Below, piece by piece: positions 1-7,208 of a DNA stretch of 64,000 nucleotides. Numbering within the stretch: position 1 is the first letter of the stretch; every line of letters starts with the position of its first letter. The notes under the pieces were generated by a model. That model did no database searches. It was not told where the DNA came from and saw only the letters and a list, made by a program, of their open reading frames with translations. The stretch is from Curtobacterium salicis (lineage in GTDB: Bacteria; Actinomycetota; Actinomycetes; Actinomycetales; Microbacteriaceae). Location of the stretch: assembly GCF_011759505.1 (NCBI RefSeq), contig NZ_JAAOYO010000004.1, forward strand, positions 372,001 to 436,000, given 5' to 3'. The position numbers were made by a program, and so were the translations under genes.

Positions 1-49
1 GCCCCCCGTCGACGACCGCCTGCAGGAGGTCACCGGGGCACCGCACCTG

Positions 50-1288
50 ATGACCGACTCGGCCACGGACAGCGAGCGCCGTGAGGGCCGCTGGAGCGAC
101 GCGCTCCGGAGCGTCGTGAACGGCTCGGTCCTGACCACCGTCCTCGCGGTCGTCCTGGCCCTCATCGCCAGCGGTGTCCTCATCGCCCTCACCGACAAGG
201 ACGTCCAGGCCGCAGCCGGGTACTTCTTCGCCCGTCCGCTCGACACGCTCCGTGCGGTCGGTACGGCGATCGGCGGCTCGTACTCGTCGCTGTTCCAAGG
301 CTCGGTCGTGAACTTCGGGGCGCCGTCCTTCGCGACCGCGATCGCCCCGATCACCCGCTCGGTCGACTACGCCGTGCCGCTCATCGCCGCCGGTCTCGGC
401 GTCGCGGTCGCGTTCCGCACCGGCCTGTTCAACATCGGCGGTCAGGGACAGGTCCTGATGGCCGCAGCGGCCGCCGGCTGGGTCGGGTTCTCGTTCGACC
501 TGCCCGCGATCGTGCACATCCCGCTCACGATCCTGGCCGGCATCGTCGGCGGTGCGGTCTGGGCGGGCATCGTCGGACTCGTCAAGGCCCGCACCGGCGC
601 CAACGAGGTCGTCCTGACGATCATGCTCAACTACGTCGCGCTGTACCTGGTGAGCTTCATGCTCCGCACCCCGGGCCTGCTGCAGGCCGGTGGCAGCCCG
701 AACCCGATCTCGCCCGCGACTCGTGACTCCGCGGTCCTGCCGTCGCTGTTCGGTTCCCGGTTCGGCATCGACGTCGGGTTCCTCGTCGCGCTGGGCGCGG
801 TTGTCGTCGTGTGGTGGCTGATGAACAAGTCGTCGCTCGGCTTCCGCTTCCGCACGGTGGGCGAGAACCCCCGCGCGGCACGCGTCGCCGGCATGAGCGT
901 CCCGATGCTCACCATCTGGGTGATGGTCATCTCCGGTGCCCTCATCGGCATCGCCGGCGCGTACCAGGTCGAGGGTGCCGTCACGACGGGCTTCACCTCG
1001 GGCATCGACGCGGGCATCGGGTTCGACGCGATCACCGTCGCGCTGCTCGGCCGCTCGAAGCCGTGGGGCACCTTCTGGGCGGCGATCCTGTTCGGCGTGC
1101 TGAAGAACGGCGGCTACGCCATGCAGGCCGCCAACGGCATCCCGATCGACATCGTCGGCGTCATCCAGGCCCTCATCGTCCTGTTCATCGCGGCCCCGCC
1201 GCTCGTCCGCGCGGTCTTCCGGATCCCGCAGCCGGGCGCACGTCGTCGCACCCGTAAGCACTCCGAGCGGAAGGCGGTCGCCGCGTGA
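50..1288 (+). CDS. Nucleoside ABC transporter permease (BmpA/YufP type), first membrane subunit
   Basis: Integral membrane subunit of an ABC importer of the branched-chain amino acid/ribose permease family (BPD_transp_2), of the subgroup that works with BmpA-like nucleoside-binding proteins. The 412-residue product has a hydrophobic helix near residues 24-46, a long hydrophilic stretch to about residue 105, then roughly eight more hydrophobic segments. The cytoplasmic coupling loop with Gly271-Glu272-Asn273-Pro274 and the following AARVAG is typical of the family. Its stop overlaps the GTG of the next permease, and cytidine deaminase and thymidine phosphorylase follow, so nucleosides are the inferred substrate. 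The ATP-binding and substrate-binding subunits are presumably to the left of the window. The chosen ATG overlaps a TGA (48-50) in another frame. The reading frame of this gene is open to the left edge, so an upstream start cannot be excluded. Confidence 0.86.
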   Translation: MTDSATDSERREGRWSDALRSVVNGSVLTTVLAVVLALIASGVLIALTDKDVQAAAGYFFARPLDTLRAVGTAIGGSYSSLFQGSVVNFGAPSFATAIAPITRSVDYAVPLIAAGLGVAVAFRTGLFNIGGQGQVLMAAAAAGWVGFSFDLPAIVHIPLTILAGIVGGAVWAGIVGLVKARTGANEVVLTIMLNYVALYLVSFMLRTPGLLQAGGSPNPISPATRDSAVLPSLFGSRFGIDVGFLVALGAVVVVWWLMNKSSLGFRFRTVGENPRAARVAGMSVPMLTIWVMVISGALIGIAGAYQVEGAVTTGFTSGIDAGIGFDAITVALLGRSKPWGTFWAAILFGVLKNGGYAMQAANGIPIDIVGVIQALIVLFIAAPPLVRAVFRIPQPGARRRTRKHSERKAVAA

Positions 1289-2574
1289 GCACCCTCAGCC
1301 CCACCGCGGTCCCGGCGACACCCGTCGCGGACCGAGCGGTCGAGACCACCCGCAGCTGGAAGGCACCGATCGCGTTCGCCGTGTTCACGGTGCTCGCCGC
1401 CGTGCTCTTCCTCGGCGTCCGTCGTGGCGGCACGACCACGTTCCGTCTGGCGAACGCCGGCGACTTCGTGCAGCTGCCGGACGTCGGACTGCCGTCGCTG
1501 GCGACCGGTGTCGTCGTCGTCGTGCTGCTCGCGCTCGGCACCGCCGTCGCCTTCTTCCTCGTCGGGCGGTTCCGTCCGGTGCCGCTGTGGGTGACGAGTG
1601 TGTTCGCGGTCGTGTTCGTCGTCGGGTTCCTCACCTGGGCGGCCGCCGGCAAGACGATCCCGCTGCCGGGCCTGCTCGTCGGTGCGATCGGCCTCAGCGT
1701 CCCGCTGGTCTTCGGTGCCCTCGGCGGAGTCATCTCCGAGCGCGTCGGTGTCGTGAACATCGCCATCGAGGGACAGTTCCTCGCCGGTGCGTTCACCTCC
1801 GCGCTCATCGCCTCGCTGACCGGGTCCGCCTGGGTCGGGCTGATCGGTGCCCTCGTCGCCGGTGTGCTCGTGTCGTTCGTCCTCGCGGCGTTCAGCATCA
1901 AGTACCTCGTCGACCAGGTGATCGTCGGCGTCGTCATCAACGCGTTCATCTCCGGGCTCACCGGCTTCCTGTACTCGCAGGTGCTCTCGCCGTCCGAGAC
2001 GACGCTGAACATCGGGATCCGGTTCCCGAAGATCGAGATCCCGGTCCTGCACCAGATCCCGGTGATCGGCCCGGTGTTCTTCGAGCAGACCGTCATCGTC
2101 TACCTGGCGTACATCGCGGTCGCGGTCGTCACCTTCGCGCTGTTCAAGACCCGCTGGGGCCTGCGCCTCCGCGCGGTCGGCGAGCACCCGGAGGCCGCCG
2201 ACACCGTCGGCATCAACGTCACCGGCACGCGGTTCTGGAACGTCTCGCTCGCCGGAGCGATCGCCGGTCTCGGTGGTGCCTACTTCACGCTCGACGCGGT
2301 CGGTCCGTTCACGAAGGACATGACGGCGGGCGCGGGCTACATCGCGCTGGCCGCGGTCATCTTCGGGCGCTGGGACCCGATCAAGGCGACGCTCGCCGCC
2401 CTGCTGTTCGGGTTCGCGTCGAACCTGCAGAACACGCTCGGGGCGATCAACTCGCCGGTGCCCAGCGAGTTCCTGCTGATGCTGCCGTACGTCGTGACGA
2501 TCTTCGCCGTCGCCGGCCTGGTCGGACAGTCGCGGGGCCCGGCGGCGTCCGGCAAGCCGTACATCAAGAACTAG
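1285..2574 (+). CDS. Nucleoside ABC transporter permease (YufQ type), second membrane subunit
   Basis: Second membrane subunit of the same importer, 429 residues, starting at a GTG that overlaps the previous stop as GTGA. About ten hydrophobic segments are visible, and the coupling loop around Gly299-Glu300-His301-Pro302 mirrors that of the first permease. BmpA-type systems generally use two non-identical permeases, which fits this pair. Cytidine deaminase follows after 16 bp with a good ribosome binding site, suggesting one operon for uptake and breakdown. The hydrophilic N-terminal tail of about 30 residues is poorly conserved in such proteins, so the GTG rests mainly on the overlap. Substrate specificity is inferred from neighbours, not from residues. 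Confidence 0.86.
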   Translation: MSTLSPTAVPATPVADRAVETTRSWKAPIAFAVFTVLAAVLFLGVRRGGTTTFRLANAGDFVQLPDVGLPSLATGVVVVVLLALGTAVAFFLVGRFRPVPLWVTSVFAVVFVVGFLTWAAAGKTIPLPGLLVGAIGLSVPLVFGALGGVISERVGVVNIAIEGQFLAGAFTSALIASLTGSAWVGLIGALVAGVLVSFVLAAFSIKYLVDQVIVGVVINAFISGLTGFLYSQVLSPSETTLNIGIRFPKIEIPVLHQIPVIGPVFFEQTVIVYLAYIAVAVVTFALFKTRWGLRLRAVGEHPEAADTVGINVTGTRFWNVSLAGAIAGLGGAYFTLDAVGPFTKDMTAGAGYIALAAVIFGRWDPIKATLAALLFGFASNLQNTLGAINSPVPSEFLLMLPYVVTIFAVAGLVGQSRGPAASGKPYIKN

Positions 2575-2590
2575 CCGGGAGGCACGCCCC

Positions 2591-3103
2591 ATGACCGACA
2601 CGAACGCTGCGGACCGCGACCAGGTCGCGGACGCTACCGCCTGGACGGACCCGGCCAGGAGCCTCCCGTCCGATCCGGACGCCGCGATCGACGGGACCGT
2701 CGACGTCGACTGGACCGCCCTGCGGGAGGCCGCGACCACCGCGATGGGCCGCGCCTACGTGCCGTACTCGTCCTTCCCGGTGGGCGCCGCGGCGCTCACC
2801 GACGACGGCCGGATCGTCTCCGGCTGCAACGTCGAGAACGCCTCCTACGGGGTGACGCTGTGCGCCGAGTGCTCGCTCGTGTCGCAGCTGTTCATGACCG
2901 GCGGCGGCAAGCTCGTCGCGTTCACCTGCGTCGACGGCGACGGGGCGACCCTGATGCCGTGCGGGCGCTGCCGCCAGCTGCTGTTCGAGCACTCCACCGA
3001 GGGCATGCTCCTCGAGACCGTCTCGGGCATCCGCACCATCGACGAGGTCCTGCCGGACGCCTTCGGGCCCCGCACCCTCGCCACCTACCACCAGGAGCAC
3101 TGA
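2591..3103 (+). CDS. cdd: Cytidine deaminase
   Basis: Cytosolic zinc enzyme that deaminates cytidine and deoxycytidine to uridine and deoxyuridine. The product has 170 residues with a hydrophilic N-terminal extension of about 40 residues before the usual core (family members are mostly 130-150). The core shows the substrate-binding segment VENASYG, the zinc and proton-shuttle motif Cys91-Ala-Glu93, and the second zinc motif Pro-Cys124-Gly-Arg-Cys127. A GGGAGG ribosome binding site lies just upstream of the ATG, after the permease stop. Thymidine phosphorylase begins 2 bp after its stop. An internal start trimming the extension is possible, but no better ribosome binding site was seen. Confidence 0.93.
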   Translation: MTDTNAADRDQVADATAWTDPARSLPSDPDAAIDGTVDVDWTALREAATTAMGRAYVPYSSFPVGAAALTDDGRIVSGCNVENASYGVTLCAECSLVSQLFMTGGGKLVAFTCVDGDGATLMPCGRCRQLLFEHSTEGMLLETVSGIRTIDEVLPDAFGPRTLATYHQEH

Positions 3104-3105
3104 CC

Positions 3106-4392
3106 ATGGCCGTCGAGCCGTTCGACACCGTCGACCTCATCCGCACGAAGCGCTCGAGCGGCACGCTGTCCACCGCCGAGATCGACTGGCTCGTCGACGC
3201 GTACACGCGCGGCTACGTCGGCGACGAGCAGATGGCCGCGCTCGCGATGGCGATCTTCCTCAACGGCATGGAGCGTCGCGAGATCCGTGACCTCACGCTC
3301 GCGATGATCGCCTCGGGGGAGCGGATGTCGTTCGGCTCGCTCGGCAAGACCACGGTGGACAAGCACTCGACCGGTGGCGTCGGCGACAAGATCACCCTGC
3401 CGCTCGCACCGCTGGTCGCCACGTTCGGTGTCGCGGTGCCGCAGCTGTCCGGCCGCGGGCTCGGCCACACCGGCGGCACGCTCGACAAGCTCGAGTCGAT
3501 CCCCGGCTGGCAGGCGGCGATCTCGAACGAGCGCATGACCGAGATCCTCTCCGACGTCGGCGCCGTCATCTGCGCGGCCGGCTCGGGTCTGGCCCCCGCC
3601 GACAAGAAGCTCTACGCACTCCGTGACATCACCGGCACGGTCGAGTGCATCCCGCTCATCGCGTCGAGCATCATGTCGAAGAAGATCGCCGAGGGCACGG
3701 CGGCGCTCGTCCTCGACGTGAAGTTCGGCTCGGGCGCGTTCATGGCGGACTTCGAGCAGTCGAAGCTCCTGGCGCAGACGATGGTCGACCTCGGCAAGGA
3801 CGCCGGGGTCGCGACCTCGGCACTCCTCACCGACATGGAGGTCCCGCTCGGCCTGACGATCGGCAACGCCCTCGAGGTCCGTGAGTCCGTCGAGGTGCTC
3901 GCCGGCGGCGGACCCGCCGACGTCGTGTCGCTCACCGTGTCCCTCGCCGAGGAGATGCTGCGCCTGGCCGGGATCACCGACGCCGACCCGGCCGCGGCCC
4001 TCGCCGACGGCCGCGCGATGGACACCTGGCGCCGGATGATCGAGGCGCAGGGCGGCGACGCCGCGGCCACGCTGCCGGTCGCCGCGGAGACGCACGTCGT
4101 CACCGCCACCGAGTCCGGTGTGCTCGCCACCCAGGAGGCACTGCCGTTCGGCATCGCGGCCTGGCGCCTCGGCGCCGGTCGGGCCCGGGCGCAGGACCCC
4201 GTGCAGGCGGGTGCCGGCATCGAACTGCACGTCAGGCCCGGTGACGCGGTCACTGCCGGGCAGCCGCTCTGGACGCTGCACACCGACGAGCCCGACCGCT
4301 TCGAGCGGGCGCTCGAGTCGCTCGAGGGTGCCTGGTCGATCGGCGACTCCGCGCCGGACCGCGGGCCCATCGTGCGCGAGCGGATCCAGTAG
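3106..4392 (+). CDS. deoA: Thymidine/pyrimidine-nucleoside phosphorylase
   Basis: Cytosolic enzyme that phosphorolyses thymidine, deoxyuridine or uridine to the free base and (deoxy)ribose-1-phosphate. The 428-residue length is normal. The N-terminal helical domain is followed by the phosphate-binding motif KHSTGGVGDK (86-95) and the family signature SGRGLGHTGGTLDKLE (115-130); the C-terminal PYNP domain is complete. The ATG, 2 bp after the cytidine deaminase stop with CCAGGAG upstream, gives the family N-terminus; the frame stays open further upstream, but that extension overlaps cdd. The sugar phosphate made here is a substrate for the mutase at 7205. The gene is followed by a strong hairpin that ends the transcription unit. 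Confidence 0.95.
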   Translation: MAVEPFDTVDLIRTKRSSGTLSTAEIDWLVDAYTRGYVGDEQMAALAMAIFLNGMERREIRDLTLAMIASGERMSFGSLGKTTVDKHSTGGVGDKITLPLAPLVATFGVAVPQLSGRGLGHTGGTLDKLESIPGWQAAISNERMTEILSDVGAVICAAGSGLAPADKKLYALRDITGTVECIPLIASSIMSKKIAEGTAALVLDVKFGSGAFMADFEQSKLLAQTMVDLGKDAGVATSALLTDMEVPLGLTIGNALEVRESVEVLAGGGPADVVSLTVSLAEEMLRLAGITDADPAAALADGRAMDTWRRMIEAQGGDAAATLPVAAETHVVTATESGVLATQEALPFGIAAWRLGAGRARAQDPVQAGAGIELHVRPGDAVTAGQPLWTLHTDEPDRFERALESLEGAWSIGDSAPDRGPIVRERIQ

Positions 4393-4414
4393 GCGTCGTC
4401 CGCCCCACGCTCGG

Positions 4415-4453
4415 ACCGGAGGCTCCCCACACGACGTGTGGGGAGCCTCCGGT
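4415..4453 (+). terminator. Perfect 18-bp hairpin after deoA
   Basis: Arms 4415-4432 and 4436-4453 are exact reverse complements with a 3-nt loop. There is no U-tract, which is common for actinobacterial terminators. It separates the uptake/cdd/deoA unit from adenosine deaminase, which has its own promoter. Confidence 0.8.
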
Positions 4454-4504
4454 GCGTGGTCCACGGGTCCGTCGACCCGCCCAGCGGGGGTCGGTGACCA
4501 CCGG

Positions 4505-4510
4505 TAGCCT
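4505..4510 (+). promoter_or_regulatory. -10 box (TAGCCT) of a leaderless promoter for add
   Basis: TAGCCT ends 7 bp before the ATG at 4518, so transcription should start at or next to the start codon. No ribosome binding site is present. This decides the start of add over in-frame upstream codons. Confidence 0.6.
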
Positions 4511-4517
4511 TGTGCCC

Positions 4518-5630
4518 ATGAGCGACGCCGCCCCCATCTACCGCCTGCCCGACGCCGGAGCGGTCATCAACGACCTGCCCAAGGTCTCGCTGCACGACCA
4601 CCTGGACGGCGGCCTCCGCCCCGCGACGATCATCGAGCTCGCCGCGGCCGACGGCGTCGAGCTGCCGACCACCGACCCGACCGAGCTCGCCGCGTGGTTC
4701 GCCGACCAGTCGAACTCCGGGTCCCTGGTGGAGTACCTCAAGACGTTCGACGTCACCACGGCCGTCATGCAGACCGCAGCCGGGCTCACCCGTGTCGCGA
4801 AGGAGTTCGTCGAGGACCTCGTCGCCGACGGCGTCGTCTACGGCGAGATCCGCTGGGCGCCGGAGCAGCACCTGCAGCGCGGTCTGACCCTCGATCAGAC
4901 GGTGGAAGCCGTGCAGGCCGGCGTCGAAGAAGCGGTCGACGCCGCGGGCGGGTCCATCCGGATCGGGCAACTCGTGACCGCCATGCGCCACGCCGACCGC
5001 TCGATGGAGATCGCCGAGCTGGCCGTCCGCCACCGCGACCACGGCGTCGTCGGGTTCGACATCGCCGGTGCCGAAGCCGGGTTCCCCGCGTCGAACCACA
5101 GGGCGGCGTTCGGCTACCTGGCCTCCGAGCTGTTCCCCGTCACGGTCCACGCCGGTGAAGCGGACGGCCTGGCGTCGATCCGCTCGGCGCTCGTCGACGG
5201 ACGTGCGCTGCGTCTCGGGCACGGCGTCCGCGTGTTCGAGGACGTCGCCCTGACCGACGGCGGCGACGGCTCGATGCTCGCCACCCTCGGCGAGGTCGCG
5301 TCCTGGGTCCGCGACCGCGAGATCCCGCTCGAGGTCTCGCCGTCGTCGAACCTGCAGACCGGCGCCATCGCCGCGTGGGGCGACGACCTGGCCGACCACC
5401 CGATCGACGTCCTGTACCAGCTCGGCTTCCGGGTCACGGTCAACACCGACAACCGCCTGATGAGCAACACCTCGCTGTCGAAGGAGCTCGCACTCCTCGC
5501 CGGCACGTTCGGCTACGACCTCGACGACCTCGCCGCGTTCCAGATCAACGCCGCGCTCGGGTCCTTCCTGCCCCTGGAGGACCGCGAGGAGATCATCGCC
5601 GCGATCACCGCCGGGTACGCGGAGGCCTGA
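4518..5630 (+). CDS. add: Adenosine deaminase
   Basis: Zinc amidohydrolase converting adenosine and deoxyadenosine to inosine and deoxyinosine in the cytosol. The product has 370 residues. It shows the N-terminal metal motif His26-Asp-His28-Leu-Asp-Gly, the VHAGE segment with a metal His and catalytic Glu, the SPSSN segment (SNLQTGA), and the C-terminal NTDNR metal aspartate. Its length and motif order match the family. Inosine produced here feeds the purine nucleoside phosphorylase at 6378. The PTS IIA gene starts 4 bp after its stop, indicating co-transcription. An in-frame extension upstream to 4452 overlaps the terminator region and is unlikely to be translated. Confidence 0.94.
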   Translation: MSDAAPIYRLPDAGAVINDLPKVSLHDHLDGGLRPATIIELAAADGVELPTTDPTELAAWFADQSNSGSLVEYLKTFDVTTAVMQTAAGLTRVAKEFVEDLVADGVVYGEIRWAPEQHLQRGLTLDQTVEAVQAGVEEAVDAAGGSIRIGQLVTAMRHADRSMEIAELAVRHRDHGVVGFDIAGAEAGFPASNHRAAFGYLASELFPVTVHAGEADGLASIRSALVDGRALRLGHGVRVFEDVALTDGGDGSMLATLGEVASWVRDREIPLEVSPSSNLQTGAIAAWGDDLADHPIDVLYQLGFRVTVNTDNRLMSNTSLSKELALLAGTFGYDLDDLAAFQINAALGSFLPLEDREEIIAAITAGYAEA

Positions 5631-5634
5631 CCCG

Positions 5635-6084
5635 ATGGGGCTGCCGCCGCTGCCGGACCCGGCCGTCGTCCTCGGGGCGCCCGCGTCGTCGTGGCGCGAG
5701 GCGCTGCGGACGGTCGGCGGCGCCCTGGTCGCCTCCGGGGCCACCACCGACGCCTACACCGACGCCATCATCGCCATGGTCGAGGAACACGGGGCCTACA
5801 TCGTCATCTCGCCTGGCCTCGCGTTCGCGCACGCCCGGCCGGGGTCGAGCGTGCTGCACGACGGGCTCGCCGTGGTGACGCTCGCCGGACCGGTGGCGTT
5901 CGGCCACCCGCACAACGACCCGGTCTCGGTGGTGCTCGGCCTCGCCGTGGCCGAGGTCGGGACGCACCTCGAGTCGATCGGTGCGATCGCGAACCTGTTC
6001 AACGACCCGACGGTCACCAGCCGGCTGGCCGAGGCCACCAGCGCCGACCAGATCCGGAGCATCATGGGAGTGGGCACCACGTGA
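5635..6084 (+). CDS. PTS EIIA component (mannitol/fructose/ascorbate class)
   Basis: Small cytosolic phosphocarrier of the PTS_EIIA_2 family, 149 residues. The phospho-accepting histidine is most likely His66 in the segment LAFAHARPG, which matches the conserved active-site context. EIIA domains take phosphate from HPr and pass it to EIIB. The EIIB gene follows directly (GTGA overlap), but no EIIC permease gene occurs anywhere in the window. Lying between adenosine deaminase and purine nucleoside phosphorylase, the pair may serve a distant permease or act as a regulatory phosphorelay for nucleoside use. The ATG 4 bp after the add stop lacks a strong ribosome binding site, consistent with translational coupling. 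Confidence 0.85.
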   Translation: MGLPPLPDPAVVLGAPASSWREALRTVGGALVASGATTDAYTDAIIAMVEEHGAYIVISPGLAFAHARPGSSVLHDGLAVVTLAGPVAFGHPHNDPVSVVLGLAVAEVGTHLESIGAIANLFNDPTVTSRLAEATSADQIRSIMGVGTT

Positions 6085-6353
6085 AGATCGTGACCATCTG
6101 CGGCGCCGGCATCGGTGCCAGTGCGATCCTCAAGGTGAACGCCGAGAAGGCTCTGGCGGCGCTCGGGCTGACGGCCGAGGTCGTCGCAGCCGACGTCGCC
6201 TCGGTGCGCGACGTCTCCGACGACGCCAACGTGATCCTGACGAGCCAGGAGTTCGTCGAGGCGATCGGGACGACCTACGCCGAGGTCATCGTGATCCGGA
6301 ACCACTTCGACCAGAGCGAGATCACGGCGGCGGTGGAGAAGGCGCTGGGCTGA
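6081..6353 (+). CDS. PTS EIIB component (ascorbate/lactose-like)
   Basis: Cytosolic phosphocarrier of 90 residues. The N-terminal phosphocysteine loop has Cys7 in ICGAGIGAS, the pattern of the ascorbate-type (SgaB/UlaB-like) EIIB family. It would receive phosphate from the EIIA encoded just upstream and normally hand it to the sugar bound in EIIC. The GTG overlaps the EIIA stop. There is no membrane partner nearby. The downstream gene has its own -10 box, so this is probably the last gene of the add unit. Confidence 0.85.
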   Translation: MKIVTICGAGIGASAILKVNAEKALAALGLTAEVVAADVASVRDVSDDANVILTSQEFVEAIGTTYAEVIVIRNHFDQSEITAAVEKALG

Positions 6354-6365
6354 CCGGCTGCCCGG

Positions 6366-6371
6366 TACGAT
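6366..6371 (+). promoter_or_regulatory. -10 box (TACGAT) of a leaderless promoter for the PNP gene
   Basis: TACGAT ends 6 bp before the ATG at 6378 and lies 12 bp after the EIIB stop. No ribosome binding site precedes the ATG, so leaderless expression is inferred. Confidence 0.5.
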
Positions 6372-6377
6372 CGGCGC

Positions 6378-7208
6378 ATGTCCAGCACCGAGAACCCCCT
6401 GAACGAACCTGCCGTCGACCCGTTCGACGTCGCCCGTGACGCCGCCGCAGTCATCGCGGACCGGTCCGGCATCGAACGGCACGACGTCGCGCTGACGCTC
6501 GGCTCCGGCTGGGGCAAGGCCGCCGACCTCCTCGGTGAGACCGTCTCCGAGATCCCCGCAGCGGACGTCCCCGGCTTCAGCGCCTCGGCCGTCCCCGGGC
6601 ACTCCGGCACGGTGCGGTCGATCCGTCTCGCCGACGGCCGGCACGCACTCGTCATCGGTGCGCGGACGCACTACTACGAGGGCCACGGCGTCCGTCGTGT
6701 CGTGCACAGCGTCCGCACCGCAGCCGCGACCGGCGCCTCGGTCATGGTCCTGACGAACGGTGCCGGTGGCATCAAGGAGACCTGGACGCCCGGCACCCCG
6801 GTGCTGATCAGCGACCACATCAACCTGACGGCCGACAGCCCGCTCGAGGGTGCGACGTTCATCGACCTGACCGACCTGTACTCGGCGCGGCTCCGTGCGG
6901 TCGCGAAGACCGTCGACCCGTCCCTCGACGAAGGCGTGTACACCCAGTTCCGCGGGCCGCACTACGAGACCCCGGCCGAGGTCCAGATGGCCAAGGCGAT
7001 CGGCGGCCACATCGTCGGCATGTCGACCGCGCTCGAAGCGATCGCCGCGCGCCAGGCCGGCATGGAGATCCTCGGCTTCTCGCTCATCACGAACCTGGCC
7101 GCCGGCATCCAGAAGACGCCCCTGTCGCACACCGAGGTGCTCGAGGCCGGCAAGCAGGCCGAGCCGGTCATCGCCGACCTGCTCGCCCGCGTGGTGGCGG
7201 CACTGTGA
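6378..7208 (+). CDS. Purine nucleoside phosphorylase (trimeric, PNP/MTAP family)
   Basis: Cytosolic enzyme splitting inosine, guanosine and deoxy forms with phosphate into base and (deoxy)ribose-1-phosphate. The 276 residues match trimeric PNPs. Seen are LGSGWG (41-46), the PGHSG phosphate-binding segment, GARTHYYEGH (94-103, the counterpart of the family's GRxHxYEG), TNGAGG (126-131) and GPHYETPAE with a following MST.EA segment that contacts the purine. Its stop overlaps the GTG of the sugar mutase, tying nucleoside cleavage to use of the sugar phosphate. Activity on methylthioadenosine cannot be excluded from sequence, but the neighbours favour nucleoside salvage. Confidence 0.93.
   Translation: MSSTENPLNEPAVDPFDVARDAAAVIADRSGIERHDVALTLGSGWGKAADLLGETVSEIPAADVPGFSASAVPGHSGTVRSIRLADGRHALVIGARTHYYEGHGVRRVVHSVRTAAATGASVMVLTNGAGGIKETWTPGTPVLISDHINLTADSPLEGATFIDLTDLYSARLRAVAKTVDPSLDEGVYTQFRGPHYETPAEVQMAKAIGGHIVGMSTALEAIAARQAGMEILGFSLITNLAAGIQKTPLSHTEVLEAGKQAEPVIADLLARVVAAL

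Noticed and set aside
1114..2739. Long - strand open frame opposite the permeases
   Set aside because: Arg/Glu/Asp-rich shadow frame opposite two membrane proteins with clear motifs; no plausible start signal.
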